From contig CALNVZ010003433.1 in assembly GCA_940671915.1 (NCBI GenBank), forward strand, positions 13,351,393 to 13,415,392: a DNA stretch of 64,000 nt, given 5' to 3'. Of this stretch, positions 11,974 to 24,878 are shown one piece after another (within the stretch, counting starts at the first letter, position 1; each line of letters starts with the position of its first letter). Under the pieces are notes generated by a model. The model saw only the letters and a list, made by a program, of their open reading frames with translations. It was not told the DNA's origin and made no database searches. Made by a program: the position numbers and the translations under genes. Origin of the DNA: Paracentrotus lividus. Taxonomy: Eukaryota; Echinodermata; Echinoidea; Camarodonta; Echinidae.

Positions 11974-12199
11974 TGCCCTGTAACACAAATACTTACGATT
12001 GATAAAAAGATATGATTGATATTTTCTTGGTAGCCCCATCATGGACATGGTGCTCAAAAGTTGATGATCTTAATCCTAACTCTAGTTCTAACCCTAATCT
12101 TAATCATATCTTAATCCTAGCTATACCTTCGTTCAAGGCTACCGAGAAAAAAATCAATCGTATCTTTTTATCAATCGTAAGTCTTTGTGTTACAGGGCA
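11974..12199. mobile_element. Fold-back MITE, TGCCCTGTAACACAAA ends, ATG duplication
   Basis: Inverted repeats of about 60 bp (TGCCCTGTAACACAAA, then ACTTACGATTGATAAAAAGA) enclose a short loop with CCTAATCTTAATC-like words. ATG flanks both ends as a 3-bp duplication. 226 bp, non-coding. Confidence 0.8.
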
Positions 12200-13104
12200 A
12201 TGGACTCAAAGATGTTTTTTATATTCAGGTCTTCAATTGACAACGGGGACCGTGCTTTGCTGCAAATCAAGAATCCACTATTGAAAATGTTATGTCATCC
12301 TGCCCGAGTCAAATATGGAATTTAAAAATGATTTACATATTCTTATTTTAGACCTTTGAAAGCCGACTTCTATTTCGACTTCTTTGTTGTATTTCATCAA
12401 ATCCTGTTCAGCAACTAGATGAGACAAGATAATCACCTGAAAATGGACATGATGGAAGACGGAAGAGGCTAATTGTTTCAGCCCCTAAAAAAATATCCAA
12501 AAAGATAAAGGTGCCCATTTAACCACACGACACACGTGCTACATTTTTAGGTGTCTTACATAATTTGTATTAAACCCGAATCAATTAAAATGGTGGATAC
12601 TGAAATGAATTTGATTTATTATTTTCCATATCATCATATATTAATAATTTCACACTATTCATGAACAAATAAGGAATTTATACAATAATTAACAAAAAAT
12701 ATGGCACAATATAGGATTTGATATCTGATAACAGAATGACATGCTAAAAAGCAAAAACATTAAAAAAAACAATAAATTTGTTATAAAAATATATAAAGAA
12801 GAAAAAGAAATTCTCAGAGAATTTTTTTTTTCTTTCAAGAAAATCATCTAAACCTCAATGACCCCTATTCGACCTGACAACATTTTGGAGCTGAAGTATC
12901 AAAGTACCCATAGTGGTATCTCGTTAGCAACACAACTAGAGATATCAGTTGAAAAAAAGTAATTAAACTCAATTAAACACCATTAACATTCTTTACAGTA
13001 CATAATTATCTCAAGTAGAAGGTGGAATCAATAGACCTTATAATGTGTATAGTAATGATAATTGAATCATGGACTTGTCTTCTATGCTCGATGCAGCTTA
13101 TTAA
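12200..13104. other. AT-rich intergenic DNA
   Basis: No exon, RNA gene or clear inverted repeat recognised. Short A/T homopolymers only. Confidence 0.45.
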
Positions 13105-13480
13105 TCAGGCACGTAACTAGGATTTTTATGGGAGGGTTCGAAATCTGCAAAAGTGGACCAAAAGGTACATCAAAATTTTTTCACGTCACGCCGGGCGAGC
13201 AAAAAGGTACACCTAAATTTTTTCACGTCACGCTGGCCGCGCGATAAGGGGGGGGGGGGGGGGGTAGGTGTTCAAAAATTTTCTGCCTTCTGCCCTCAAG
13301 AAAACTACCATATATTAGCTATAGGGGTAGGCTGAGATCCCAAAGAAATTGATAAGCAAAAAAAAAAAATTATCAAATTTTTTTTTTGTGTTTTTTTTTT
13401 TGTAAAGCGGACCTCTGGTCGCCAGCGGGGGGGGGGGTTCGTTCGAACCCCCCGAACCCCCATTGGTTACGGGCCTGTTA
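13105..13480. mobile_element. G-rich element with CAGGCACGTAACTAGG ends
   Basis: Ends CAGGCACGTAACTAGG and CCATTGGTTACGGGCCTG form a degenerate inverted pair. Inside are long G and C runs and two direct copies of a segment containing TTTTTTCACGTCACGC. It resembles the other G-run, GGATCC-type elements in this window. Confidence 0.6.
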
Positions 13481-14149
13481 ATTCAATTCAATTTCATATC
13501 AATAACTTCAAAACTATAAAATTATAAACAGCAATATTTTACCTTTAGACTTGAAATTGTTTGTTGACGAGAGAGATGAAAGATGGTCGATTGCCTTTCC
13601 CGCTTAGCTTGTGTAATGATTCGAAAACGTAATAAGTCGACGAAAATTGTCCTCGGTCGAATGGTCAAGTCATTACGTAATCAGGCTTTACAAGTAGATA
13701 AACACGATTTGAATGATAGTAATCTTTATGCATATTGAAAGGGGCGTAGTCCTCACAAATTGGGAGTGCCACACGTAAGCTCACCCCTTACCATACTTAC
13801 ATAATGCTTACATAAGGTCTCACACTGGTAAAATCGAAGCATTGGTAAGTAGGTTCGTTCACCTGATAATGAAACAAGGTTCGTTTATCTTAAATAAATC
13901 ACTCTGGTTCATCTGATATCGAAGCAATGTTCGTTCATACGACATCGGAAAATAAAAATGATTCAATAATCGGACAACATGTTTTTTCGAATTAAACAAC
14001 ACTATTTCATTTTCGAAATATCCAAACCTTATTTCATTTTTGGAACAACGGCACTATTTGATTTTCGGAGAATAAAACCTTCGGAACAACAAAGCCAAGA
14101 TGTTGCCCTCCTTGTTTATCAATCCCGGCTATTTACCAACCCTTTCTCT

Positions 14150-14500
14150 TTTATCCGGACCCACCCCCTTGTTGTTGTTGTTGTTTTTATATTTTACGGC
14201 GCTTTCATTCTTACTCTTTCATCTTCTCTTTTCTCTCTCTCTCTCTCTTTCTCTCTCTTTCACTCTATTTGTTCTGAATCTCGAGCTATCTCTTCAGTCT
14301 GTTCATTTTTTTATTTCCTGATCCTTGTTGTCACGTCTTTAGTCTTTTCTCCTCGCGTTTCTCTCTCTTCTCTCTCTCTCTCTTCTCTCTCTCTCCTCTT
14401 TTCTCTCTCTCACTCTCTGCTACTTTCTCTCCTATCTTTCTTATCTGATTTTTCTCCCTATCACTCACTCACACTCTTACTATCTTCTTCTTATTCAACT
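14150..14500. repeat. Pyrimidine-rich (TC)n low-complexity tract
   Basis: Long TCTCTC and TTG runs on the plus strand. The 174-residue open frame across it (13979-14503) is Ser/Leu/Phe filler made by the repeat and is not a gene. Confidence 0.85.
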
Positions 14501-16514
14501 TGACCAAGAAAATGTTCCGCTGTAACGATTAAACTTATTTGTTACTAGGACGAAACATTGGAGTGAAAGGCAACGATTTTATGGTACCCCCTCTCTCCAC
14601 GATCAATGCGCAAAAGTAATTCCCGTTACATTTTGTTTTGGACAACAAAATTTGGAGCGATTTTTTTTTTTTTTTTTTTTCGTAATATTGCTGAAATATT
14701 CTCATTTCTCACGAGTACACAATTATTGTTGTTCATGTCTTGCCGTTGATGGCGCAGTCCTCAATTACTATACTTCTGTCATGTCTGTAGTTCAAAGTCT
14801 GTTTGTTTGTTTTTTCTTGTTTTTTTTTTTTTAAATCAAACAGGAAAACGCACAACGCAAATCATCTGGTTAATCCTTCTCAAACATGTCGAAGTATACT
14901 TACTGTTAATTATTCTTGATTCGCTACCAGTTTAAAATCCGATGAAAAACTTTAAAGGTCAAATTCTGAATCTGGACTTTTGTAACCATCATTACACACA
15001 GCCAGAAGCGTATTTTCTTTATCTAATTAGCTCCTATCAATTGTATGCATTGCGATTATTAACTGGTTAATCTAAAACAGTTTACATATTATTTAAACTA
15101 AATAAACCTATTTGCTTCTTGATATCTTTGTCCAGTTCCGAATGCTAAACAACTCTAATACATAATTTAGAAATATTTATATTACAGAAAGCGAACCTAA
15201 ATTGGTCGTTTTCTCTGCAAGCAAATAATAAAATATTAAACGCACCAATTGAAAGTTCAGTCTTTCTTTTTTTCTGATGACACCAAAATAACAATATGAG
15301 AGGGCCACGCATTCATGAACGAGAAGATTTTTAAAAAGTAATCGTAAATAGGCTATCCCCAGTAAATATCACCTTGCGCAGAATGAATAAGCGGAATTTC
15401 CAAACTAAGAGGGAGATCCAACCCTCAAAATGAAGGTTGAAATGTTGTTATACATGATCTTTTCATTACCCCCCCCCCCCCTCACTAACAAAAAAAAGCG
15501 TCCGCTCTACGCCAGTGCTTCAGGAGGCATGGGTATGTAGGTGAGGTGAGGAGAAGCATTTACTTTTGATAATACTTAAACAAAATTTTGCTCTGATGAG
15601 ACGTGTTCCTTTTCAAGTTTAAGTGCATCAGCCAGAAACTTTTTTTTTTCTGCTTAAGGGCTAGATATACATAATTACATATGAATTATCAAATTGCATT
15701 TATTTCATTACTTTTTGTACCTGCAATGTATAGCGAATAAGTTTAGCCTCAAAAATTTTTAATATCAATATCAAAATATATACTAAATAAAATTAAATAT
15801 ATCTCTCTGTATAGTAGGCTACAAAGTATATTCGATAGCAGATCGGCCCCCTCCACCACCCATCTATACAAAACACTGCACCATTGTAGCCACATTTATT
15901 ACAACGCCTTTAATTCAAATAGAAAAAGCTTCCGCATTTCCTCTTTATTTATATATCTATTTAGTTAGTTAGTTTTTTCAATTTCCTTCATTTTCATACA
16001 GTTTCCGGCAGCTTTATGATTTTTTTTTCAAAGTGTATTTGCTTAATTATAAGCATTATTACGTGCTAGTATTTTAATATCCGTGCTCAGTGGGAAATTG
16101 GTTAGTGCAGATCCCATGATTCTATAAGGGGTAGGGGCGGGGAGCTATTTTCAGGTTAACCATGTAACGTACACCTCATTTTTGTGTTGGTCACATCGGC
16201 AAGGATTATCTTTTGCAGGGAGGGGTGTTGCAATAAAAAAAATACTTGTTAAAAAATATTGCAACAGAAACAATAATATAACAAAATCATTGTTGCCGTT
16301 TCACTCCGAACTAGTGTGCAACAACAGACTCAAAATTTAACACTGAACTCCAAAACTCACCTTATTATGTGCTCTAGTTAAGAGTAGCCACAGTAAATGA
16401 ATTCATCTCGTATTCCTACTTTGAGACTCTGCGTGATGAACTAATCAAGGACCAAATCGGCCCTACCCACCCCCCCCCCCCCAAAAAAAAAAAAAAAAAA
16501 AAAAAACATATATA
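14501..16514. other. Intergenic DNA with homopolymer runs
   Basis: T runs (14661-14681, 14819-14833), a C run (15470-15482) and a C/A run (16468-16506). I see no supported exon or structural RNA. Confidence 0.45.
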
Positions 16515-17066
16515 TGGGCGATTCTTGAAAAGTGAACCTTTTTTGGGAAAAAATAAAGTTTGTCCTTTTTTTTTTTAAGCTGCATATTCATATAGAGCAT
16601 TGTTGAATTCATGAAATGCATTTTTTAATCTTAATTTACAAATTTTTCAATGCTCATTTGCATAAATTAAACATACAACACAAATTTGAATTGAAAAATG
16701 GTACGTAAAATTCATTTGTTTTGACCCTGACTTGATTGTATACTGCTGGTCTCCTTACTTTTATTATTGTAATTATACCCTTTTATAAACTTCATTCCTT
16801 AAAATTTAAATCGAAAAATAATGGTGTTGAATTGATTGTTTTAAGAACAATTAACTAAAGAAATAAGTTGCCATCAAATGTCACACACGTGACCCAAAAA
16901 ACACGAAAAGTTAACGCCCCCCCGAAACCATGGTTCTATTATTATTACAATTTTTTCTCCAAAGCTAGATATAATGTGCCTTGCATCTCACCAAATATGA
17001 AGCCATGATAGCTTTTAATTTAGTTATTAATTAACTTTGAAATGGTCACACACGTGACCCACGGGT
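16515..17066. repeat. ~600-bp tandem direct repeat, copy 1
   Basis: Ordered matches with 17116-17665 include TTGAAAAG.GAACCTTTT, AAGCTGCATATTCA, ATGCTCATTTGCATAAATTA, CCTTGCATCTCAC and the terminal TCACACACGTGACCC. The offset is about 601 bp. No coding frame. Confidence 0.8.
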
Positions 17067-17079
17067 CACGTGTGTGACC
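17044..17079. repeat. Perfect 17-bp palindrome with CACGTG cores
   Basis: GGTCACACACGTGACCC (17044-17060) and its exact complement (17063-17079) are separated by two bases. Each arm holds CACGTG, the E-box core of bHLH factors. Binding is unproven. It sits at the junction of the two ~600-bp repeat copies. Confidence 0.85.
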
Positions 17080-17115
17080 AACTATGGTCATGCCTTTTAA
17101 AAAGGATCAGGCTAT

Positions 17116-17665
17116 TCGGCCATTCTTTGAAAAGCGAACCTTTTGGGGACAAATAAATTTTTGCTTTTGATTTTAAGCTGCATATTCAAATAGAGCAATG
17201 TCTGAAGTTTCATGAACTGATGTTTTTTTCGTGATTTTTGCAATTGGTCATGCTCATTTGCATAAATTAACATAAATGATAATTAAATGGAACGGTAAAT
17301 AAAATATCATTTTTTAACCCTGACTGGAATGGATATGCTGACTTCCTTACTTGGATTACTGTCATTTATATTATTATTTACTCTATTCCTCTAAATCTAA
17401 CCCCCAAAATAATGTTGTTAAATTGATTTATTTAAAGATAATCAACCCTGAAATTAATTGCCCTCAAAATGTCACACACAAGTAACCAGAAAACAACAAA
17501 AGTTTATGCCCCGTCTTAACCATGGCTCTGGTATTATCAGAATTATTTCTTCAAAGCTAGATTTAATGTACCTTGCATCTCACTAAATATGAATTCCATT
17601 ACAAGTTTTAATTTGATTATTAATTAGCAAATAAATTGGTCACACACGTTGACCCGCTGGGTGGG
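17116..17665. repeat. ~600-bp tandem direct repeat, copy 2
   Basis: Diverged second copy of the unit at 16515-17066, with the same order of blocks. Its terminal CACGTG-containing motif is broken to CACACACGTTGACCC, while copy 1 keeps the intact site. Confidence 0.8.
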
Positions 17666-18328
17666 GGCGGTCATAAATTCTGATTACATTTTTTTCACTT
17701 TCATTGCTGAAATATAATTATTTTAGCATTATTATGCCTCCAAAAATGTTCTGGCAATAACTTTTTGCGAAAAAAACAAAAACAAAAAACAACAAAAAGA
17801 ACAAACAAACAAACAAAACAGAAGGTCGAAAAAACAAGGAAATACAAATACAAATACAAATACGCAAGGAATTTAGTTCGATATCAAATTTTTTTCCAAG
17901 TACAATGGTTAGGAATCCTATAAAGATTATGCAAACACAAAATTAGCATTCCAGAAGGTGTAGTTTGTCAATTAGAACAAAAATTATGACTTCATGCAAT
18001 GCGTAAATTAGCATAATTAATTCATATAAAATAAATTATTATTATTATGGGAAAATTAACAGTGCTTTCTTGTAGTTGCATCACACACTACCATCGTGCA
18101 AATTTTCGGCGCGCTCGCGCGCTCAACAGCCAAGATCTTATAGGGTGCATCATGGCCCCCCTCCCTACCCACCCCTCCCCCAGTCTTGACAGCTACCAAA
18201 ACACCCCATTGACTGACTAGGGTTGAGTTCATAATTTGTTTTTTACCACAGCTGATATAGTAATTGCTCAAAATGTACATTTATTGCATAATACATAATA
18301 TATTCATTTTTCTGTACAATTTGCCATA

Positions 18329-18428
18329 NNNNNNNNNNNNNNNNNNNNNNNNNNNNNNNNNNNNNNNNNNNNNNNNNNNNNNNNNNNNNNNNNNNNNNNN
18401 NNNNNNNNNNNNNNNNNNNNNNNNNNNN
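18329..18428. other. Assembly gap (100 N)
   Basis: Exactly 100 N, a conventional length for a gap of unknown size. It lies 160 bp beyond the last visible exon of the P450 at 18588-21935, so downstream exons may be missing here. Confidence 0.99.
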
Positions 18429-18587
18429 AAAGTACCTAGTTGCAAGCAAGGTACATTTTCCGTAAAAACACTCTACTAGTTTCATGATATAAATAAGATT
18501 ATATATAACTTATACTGCTTAGAAATGAATAACCAACTTGATTATTTTTTTATTTATTGATGTATAAAACATTAAAGATCCTCTCAC

Positions 18588-19246
18588 CCTTGAGATTCTT
18601 GATCTGTGTGACCATGAGTGCGGCCTGCTCACTAACGATGTCCTCTAGCCTTGACACACCAATGTCCACCTTGCGGAAGACAGACACGAAGAACTTCCTC
18701 TGTTCCTTCCATAATGGTCCATGGGCGAAGGCAATACCTGGAAACAATTAATAACATAAAGCAATGCACGTTATCGAGTTATAGTATATCAGCGGTCTGT
18801 AGTATACAAATATTGACTGCTCATTCGAGTGACGGTGGAAATTATCATCCCCGAGGTGCTTTTCATGCCGCTATTACCCCGAGGCCTTGCTAGTTGGAAT
18901 TTCACCGGGTCACATAATGTAGTTTTGACCAATCAGTGATTAGAATTTTAAAATGAGGTATATAATAAACAAGACGGCATGGTCATGGTGGTTGGGGACT
19001 ATCAATTATGTCGATCACGAGGTGTGCTGTTCGAATCCTAGCCACATATTTGTTTTGACAATGCATTAGGCCTACTAGAATTACTAGTGAACTATAAAAG
19101 AGTGGAAAAGTAATCAAAGAGAGATCAGTACCACTACTAACAAAAATTTGATTAAAGATACCGTACTACAAAAAGGTGTTTTTATTTATTCTTTTTTATT
19201 TGTTTGGTTTTGTGTGTTTTGCATTTTTTTTTTGTTGTTTTGTTTG

Positions 19247-19277
<31 letters not shown>

Positions 19278-21475
19278 TGTTTTTTGTTTTTTGTTTTGTT
19301 TGTTTGTTGTTGTTGTTGTGTTTTTTTTTTGGGGGGGGTCTTTTTCCATTAAATTCGGGAGTTTTTATGTGAAACATCACACATCTTCCATGTCTTTGTC
19401 CCATCGCCAGAGAGAGGATCTAAATGGCATGAGTGATCTCAACATTTAAATGCTCATAATTATCATGTACACATCTACTTGGTAACGATAAGATAGTGAA
19501 TAATTATTGTATATACACGTCCACTTGGTCTAACAACAGTTGGTCCAATTCTCAGGTTGTATAATAACATATGGACTAAATCCATTTGGTCTACTAATAA
19601 TTTGGTCTAACTTCACTTTGGTTTAATACATACTCGGTCTAATTATCACTTGGTCTAATGACCACTTGGTGGAATTTTCGTTTAGTCTAATATCCAAATT
19701 GTCATCTTGTATTTTCGTCAAGTTCATTTCGACATTGGAAGACAAAGACAATAGACCAAATAGGAATTAGACGAAATGGTAAATAGACGAAGTGGCATTT
19801 AGACAAAAAGGTAATGAGACAAACTGGTTGTAGACTAAATGAAATTAGACCATGTGGGATGAGGACAAATGGGCATTTAGTCAAAGTGGGTTTAGACAAA
19901 TTGGCAATTTACTTATACACATTATAGTCAATATAATTGTACCCAACATTTGCGATCAATTTAAGTTTTCATACAAAAAAACAAAAAAACAAAACAAAAC
20001 AATTTGGCGAATTTAATGTTTCTTTATTGATAAAAAAAATAATAAAAGTAACTGGCATATTATTAAATAAATAATATTGCATGATGATTTTTTTTAGGCC
20101 CGTGGATCACTGAACACCATTGTTCTGAAAATTGATTAAAAATTGCAAATGGTTCAAAATAATTGTTCGCTATAGGCAAATTGCATGAAAGTGCAGTGGA
20201 AAACAAAGTTACTTAAAACCATCCGTCCTGACATCCCAGGAAGCATTTATTTAACTCTCCTTGAATTAATAGATATTAAAAAGAATAAATCCTAGTAAAA
20301 GATAGACTAAAGTGAATCAAGCGCCATTTATAAATAAAAAAACAAACGCCAGTTGAAGAACAAAATTAAACTTGTCATATCTAAAGAGCTAAAGACATAT
20401 CATAATTATGCGCATTTTATTGATGATAAACAAATATTATTTTCATTCACACTAATTCGTTCAAATAGGGTTAAATTTTTTCGAATACGCTTGTGGGCCT
20501 GAACTAGATTGCAATGCATATCTTTGTAATATCTTGCAGCAGAGAACACTTGTAATCTTACTGCAGAATTTGCAGTAAAATAACAGAAAATTGGTGTATG
20601 GTATATTAAAAAAAAATACAGAAAAGTTCCTGCAGCAGAGTTTTGAGAACACCTGTAATTTTACTGCACAATTCTTAAAACAATTACGCAGTGAAATTAC
20701 AGAAAATTGGTATATGGGTATGAAAATTTACAAATTTTCTGTAATAAAAAGCGTTTTTTCTTAATTTTTTTTTTCTGCTAAATTGCAGAAAATTTCACAT
20801 TATAAAAATATACAAAATGATTTTGTCATAAAATATACAGAATTTTTTTTGTGTAAACTCTTCTGCGTTTTTTTTTTCTCTCTCTCACTGGCTGATTATT
20901 TGTTGTGCTTTTTATAGGTCTTTAATTCATTCAACAGGTTTAAATCGTCTATGGACATAATGGAAATAATTCACATTGCATATTGTTGCTACTTGCCCTG
21001 ATAACACATTTTGAAGCAAATAGATGGGGATGGGTTTTGACAGATGTGTCTCAATCAAATAATGATTATTTATGTCTGGGACCAACCTTTAATATTCTAT
21101 TTTTTCATACATAAATTATGTATAAAAATAGATCCCTTTTATTTACATAAGTTACAGCAATGATCATGATGATGTTCCCAAACATTCTTGGAGCAGAAAA
21201 TTTGAATAATTGTAATTTTATATGGTAAAATACAAAATAAAAAGTGGATCAGTGAAATCATCAGCTTGCACACTGAATATGCATGAGACTAAAGAAGAAG
21301 CACAGAACTGTTTTATGCAAAAATGCAAAACTTAAAAATATATTTTTATTTTTCATCCGTTTTTGATGAAATTTTCAGTGTTCTATTTGTTAACTTTTAC
21401 TGTTACAGTTTCAGCCTGGAGTCCTTCTTGAAGAGATGTCTCTTCAAGTGAGATATCATCTATATAAAATGTAAG

Positions 21476-21514
<39 letters not shown>

Positions 21515-21935
21515 TATCTATCTATCTATCAATCAACAGAGTATACTTACCATTGTTTTCCCGTCCCATCACATCGTCCAACGCGAAGAACGGCGCTCGG
21601 TCGCAGACTTCCGTGTTCTGAAAGGTCTTTTGCACCACGTCCATGTCGTTGATGATGACCACACCTTGCCCGAAGATCTTGAACATGAAGACATCACCGT
21701 ACTGTTTGCTCCACTCATTGACGAGTTCGTGTTGCTGGAGCTTTGAGAAGGCGACGGTGAGGAGGTTGCCGAGGATGGGGAGGCCCCTTGGGCCAGGGGG
21801 AGGGTTCAGCTTCTTCCAGATGTCGTTCTTCTTCCTCAAACCGAAGATAATGACGAGGATGATGGTTAGACCCGTCGTCAACAAGGTCGATAGATTGTGG
21901 GTTAAGAAGTCTGTTGATAGGACCTGCGCCATCAT
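18588..21935 (-). CDS. Cytochrome P450, CYP2-like (clan 2), first two exons only
   Basis: Exon 1 (21551-21935, 385 nt) encodes 128 residues: a membrane-anchor helix at about residues 15-33 (LSTLLTTGLTIILVIIFGL), the Pro-rich hinge PPPGPRGLPILGN at 45-57, and helix A/B sequence to CDRAPFFALDDVMGRENN. Exon 2 (18588-18737, 150 nt, the canonical length of vertebrate CYP2 exon 3) joins in phase 1 and carries the C-helix WKEQRKF, whose Trp and Arg contact the haem propionates. It ends in phase 1 at the donor AAGG|GTGAG. This would be an ER monooxygenase. No I-helix, ExxR or haem-Cys exon is visible between here and the GST. A 100-N gap lies 160 bp further on, so the gene is either split by the assembly or truncated. 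Visible frames are intact. A TATAAAAG lies upstream (22293-22300). Confidence 0.88.
18977..19048 (+). other. Possible tRNA-derived SINE head
   Basis: GTTCGAATCC (19029-19038) matches an RNA polymerase III B box and is followed by TAGCCAC. An A-box-like TGGTGGTTGGGGA lies about 40 bp upstream. A cloverleaf is not convincing, so this is at most a tRNA-derived repeat. It lies in intron 1 of the adjoining P450. Confidence 0.35.
19460..19915. mobile_element. TTGGTCTA fold-back element, copy 1
   Basis: The left half holds repeated TTGGTCTAA-type words spaced about 20-30 bp. The right half holds the inverted words (TTAGACGAAATGG, TAGACAAATTGG). The whole is a degenerate hairpin made of many short inverted units. 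Sister copies lie at 49218-49620 and 62630-63065, with a fragment near 54365-54405. It lies in the P450 intron. Confidence 0.75.
20530..20740. repeat. Two tandem copies of a ~105-bp CTGCAGCAGAG unit
   Basis: GCAGCAGAG, then TGTAAT.TTACTGCA, then ACAGAAAATTGGT.TATGG occur in the same order at about 20535-20610 and 20632-20725. Non-coding and within the P450 intron. Confidence 0.6.
21478..21535. repeat. (TCAA)n / (TCTA)n microsatellite
   Basis: Tetranucleotide run in the intron, ending about 15 bp from the exon 1 donor at 21551. Confidence 0.95.
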
Positions 21936-22292
21936 TCAAGTCTCTTTATCTAATGATTTTTTTCTGTCTTGTTTTTTAATTAAAAGTTGGTTGTTTTTTT
22001 TTCCAGATTCTGGATGCAATTTATTATAGACAGAAATGTCAATTATATATGCTGATGGTTTTGTTCAAGTAAAATTGACAGTTTCCAATTTAAAACTCTT
22101 ATTTTGGTCCGAATAACGTAACCGCTTCGATGACTTTGATTTTGATGCAACAGGTTTATTTCGTTCGGTAAATTTCGAGAAAAAAAACTGTCAAGCATTC
22201 GGTATTGTGGTTATGAAGAGAATAAAAATATTTATTACCGTTCCGTTCTATACACTGGATGAAATGTAGCTTCGCTCTCCCAGTGCAAGTAA

Positions 22293-22300
22293 CTTTTATA
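22293..22300 (-). promoter_or_regulatory. Candidate TATA box for the P450 at 18588-21935
   Basis: TATAAAAG on the minus strand, about 360 bp upstream of the ATG at 21935 and in the correct orientation. Transcription would be expected to start about 25-30 bp downstream (near 22265). Only the motif and position support this. Confidence 0.4.
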
Positions 22301-22309
22301 CTACCTGAC

Positions 22310-24091
22310 CACCACAGGCGGAAATTTCGCTTGAGTCAGGGTCGGTATTATTTTGTACACATGTTGTATTTGTTTCCATGGTCAAGCAAGAAGCTTAACT
22401 TGTTAACAAGCTGATTATCTTAGTTTGTTAAGCGAAACAAGTAGTCCGATAAAATAACCAAATAAGACAAGATTATTTGAATTTCTATTTTTGTTTCCTA
22501 ATTGCCCCTGTATCGCTGGATTTACTATTTAGGGATCGTCTAATGGGCAAAGTTGTGATAAATATTTATTTATTCGGACATCTTGACTCACTTAAGGTTT
22601 TGTCTAGTGTTAAGTGTGGCTATTTTGGTCAAGTTTTTATCACTTATCTTGATGTTTTGAGCCTATTTCTGGAGCGGTTGTAGATTATTTTACTCTTTAG
22701 ATTTACCGAATAAAGATGCCCTCAATTAAAACATCTTAAACTCAGTATCTTAAGATGTTTGCAATTATTGACCCCGTTGCTATAATTTTTATCATTGTAT
22801 ATATCAAAAAGTTTGAAACTGGGTTCAACCATACGGTATCTTTTCGATACATGTTTTATGTAAATCTCGAAAATTGGACTCCGATATACAAGGTCGTTAT
22901 TTCCCCTACCATTTATTGATTTCTCACGAAAGACAGCCATTTCTTGCTGTATATTTTATGCGGGTGGTTTGAAATATTTTCACTGAGCTAACAATAATTT
23001 TTTTTCTCATATATTAAATTGTCTTTGCGGATGGCTAGCGATAATTTCGTCGACAATTCATTTTTTTTCTCACTCATCCAATCTGGTCTTTGCGGATGGC
23101 TGCGAATTTCGTGAAGCTTAACATTCAACTTTTCTTCTCATACACAATGGCCGAATCTTCATTATGTAAACGAATATTCATTTTGAACAAATAACGCCCG
23201 TTTTATACATCAATTTATGCCCTATAGATATTGTTGGAATTGAGATCGATCTGTTTACTTCAATCCTTTTGTACTGATGACTATTGATTTTTATTTTTTA
23301 ATGGCTTGGTGCCATGCAACCAACAACATACGGTGTGGTAGGTTGAAGGACAAACTACCCCTAGATAATTACCCCCTTGTAACTACACCACAGCCAAAAA
23401 ATCTACCCCTACCTCTACACCTAACCTTATTTCTGGGAGTGTGGATCCAGGATTTCAGAATAGGGGCGCGAGGCCCGATAAGGGCGCTGCCGACAGTCAA
23501 TGAGTGATTCTTTACGCCCCTCTGGATCCGCCACTCGTTAGTATTTATGGGGAAATTGTGCAGCTCGGAGTAGTTGTTCGATACGAGATGGTGTATGGTT
23601 GAAATTATTCATGTCTCATTTGAATTGTACAATATATTTAAGTACATTTACAAGCATGACTGCGTTGTTACTTCATTCTTTTCATTTTATCTGCTTTTTG
23701 TGATTTCATAACAGTCAAAATTTTCTCCACCCCCCACTTATCTAATTAGTTTTTTAATTTGAATCTCCCCTCTTCCCCATTACCTCCCCCGCCCCCCTCT
23801 TCCCTCTCTCTCTCTCTCTCTTTCACTCAATCTTTTCTGCATGTTCAGATATGGGTTTAAATTACACAATTCATTTTGGAAATTGGTATATATTTCTTGG
23901 ATGTCATTGGGGAAGTAAAAGGTAAATTACTAAAAGGACACAGGAAATTATTTTACCATAGTAATAGTAATACATATCATCCACCTTTTCTTGAAATATG
24001 AGCCCCTCTTTTTTTTTCTTTTCTTTTTTAATTATAAAATGCTTTTTACAGAAAACCAAAAACCACTTGAGGAAATTTGCAATACACACAA

Positions 24092-24132
<41 letters not shown>

Positions 24133-24870
24133 GTGGTACTAAATTGCGGGGAAATTGATAAAGTTAGAAAACTTATCCCAACATGGTAAAACTTTGGGCA
24201 ATTTTGTATAATAACTGTTCAGAGCTTTCCCAAATTGCGGAGCTTTTGGGTGTCTCTGTTTTCACTGTATAGAATTTTATAAACAACTGTGCGGCAATTT
24301 GGGTATAATTTGTATTACTGTACACTATTTTTTTTCACTTTAACCAGCAGTCCTGAATAGGACCATCTCATGTTCATCTCATCTCATGTCATGATTATAG
24401 ACTCCTAAAACTTAATGTTTGGAATTATATATTATCATAAAAGAATTACTCAATCCTATATCGTATTTTAAAAGCCACTTACCAGAGACATAGGAAAAAA
24501 CATTCAAGGAGAATATAATATAGTTGAAAGTGGAAAGATTAAGTTAGATTAATATTTTAAAAAAACATAATGAAAAGTTCATGCGTTGAGTCCTAGCATT
24601 TTACCAAAAGGATGATGAATATAGAGTTGACGAGTTTATTCTAAGACAGAATGTTTTGGCTAGAGGAGCGCGGCCTCTGTTTATGTTCAATTCAAAAGAG
24701 ATATATAAAGATAGAAAGTTCGAATAAAACTGCTACTCCTATCCTGTTGAAGAACAGCTTTCCAAAAGACACAAGATAAAAATGTTTTCAAACTTGTTTG
24801 AATCATCAAAGCGACAGCGTAAATTTAAATAACTTATAGGTTTCTCTTGCATGAGTAGTAGCCTCATAAT
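22310..24870. other. Intergenic DNA with minor repeats
   Basis: Includes a small GGATCC-ended repeat (about 23438-23536, ends GTGGATCCAGG and CTGGATCCGCCAC), a (TC)n run at 23804-23823 and a 34-bp T run at 24093-24127. No gene recognised. Confidence 0.5.
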
Positions 24871-24878
24871 GATACTTA

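Noticed and set aside
13979-14503. 174-codon open frame on the plus strand
   Set aside because: Ser/Leu/Phe filler generated by a (TC)n tract.
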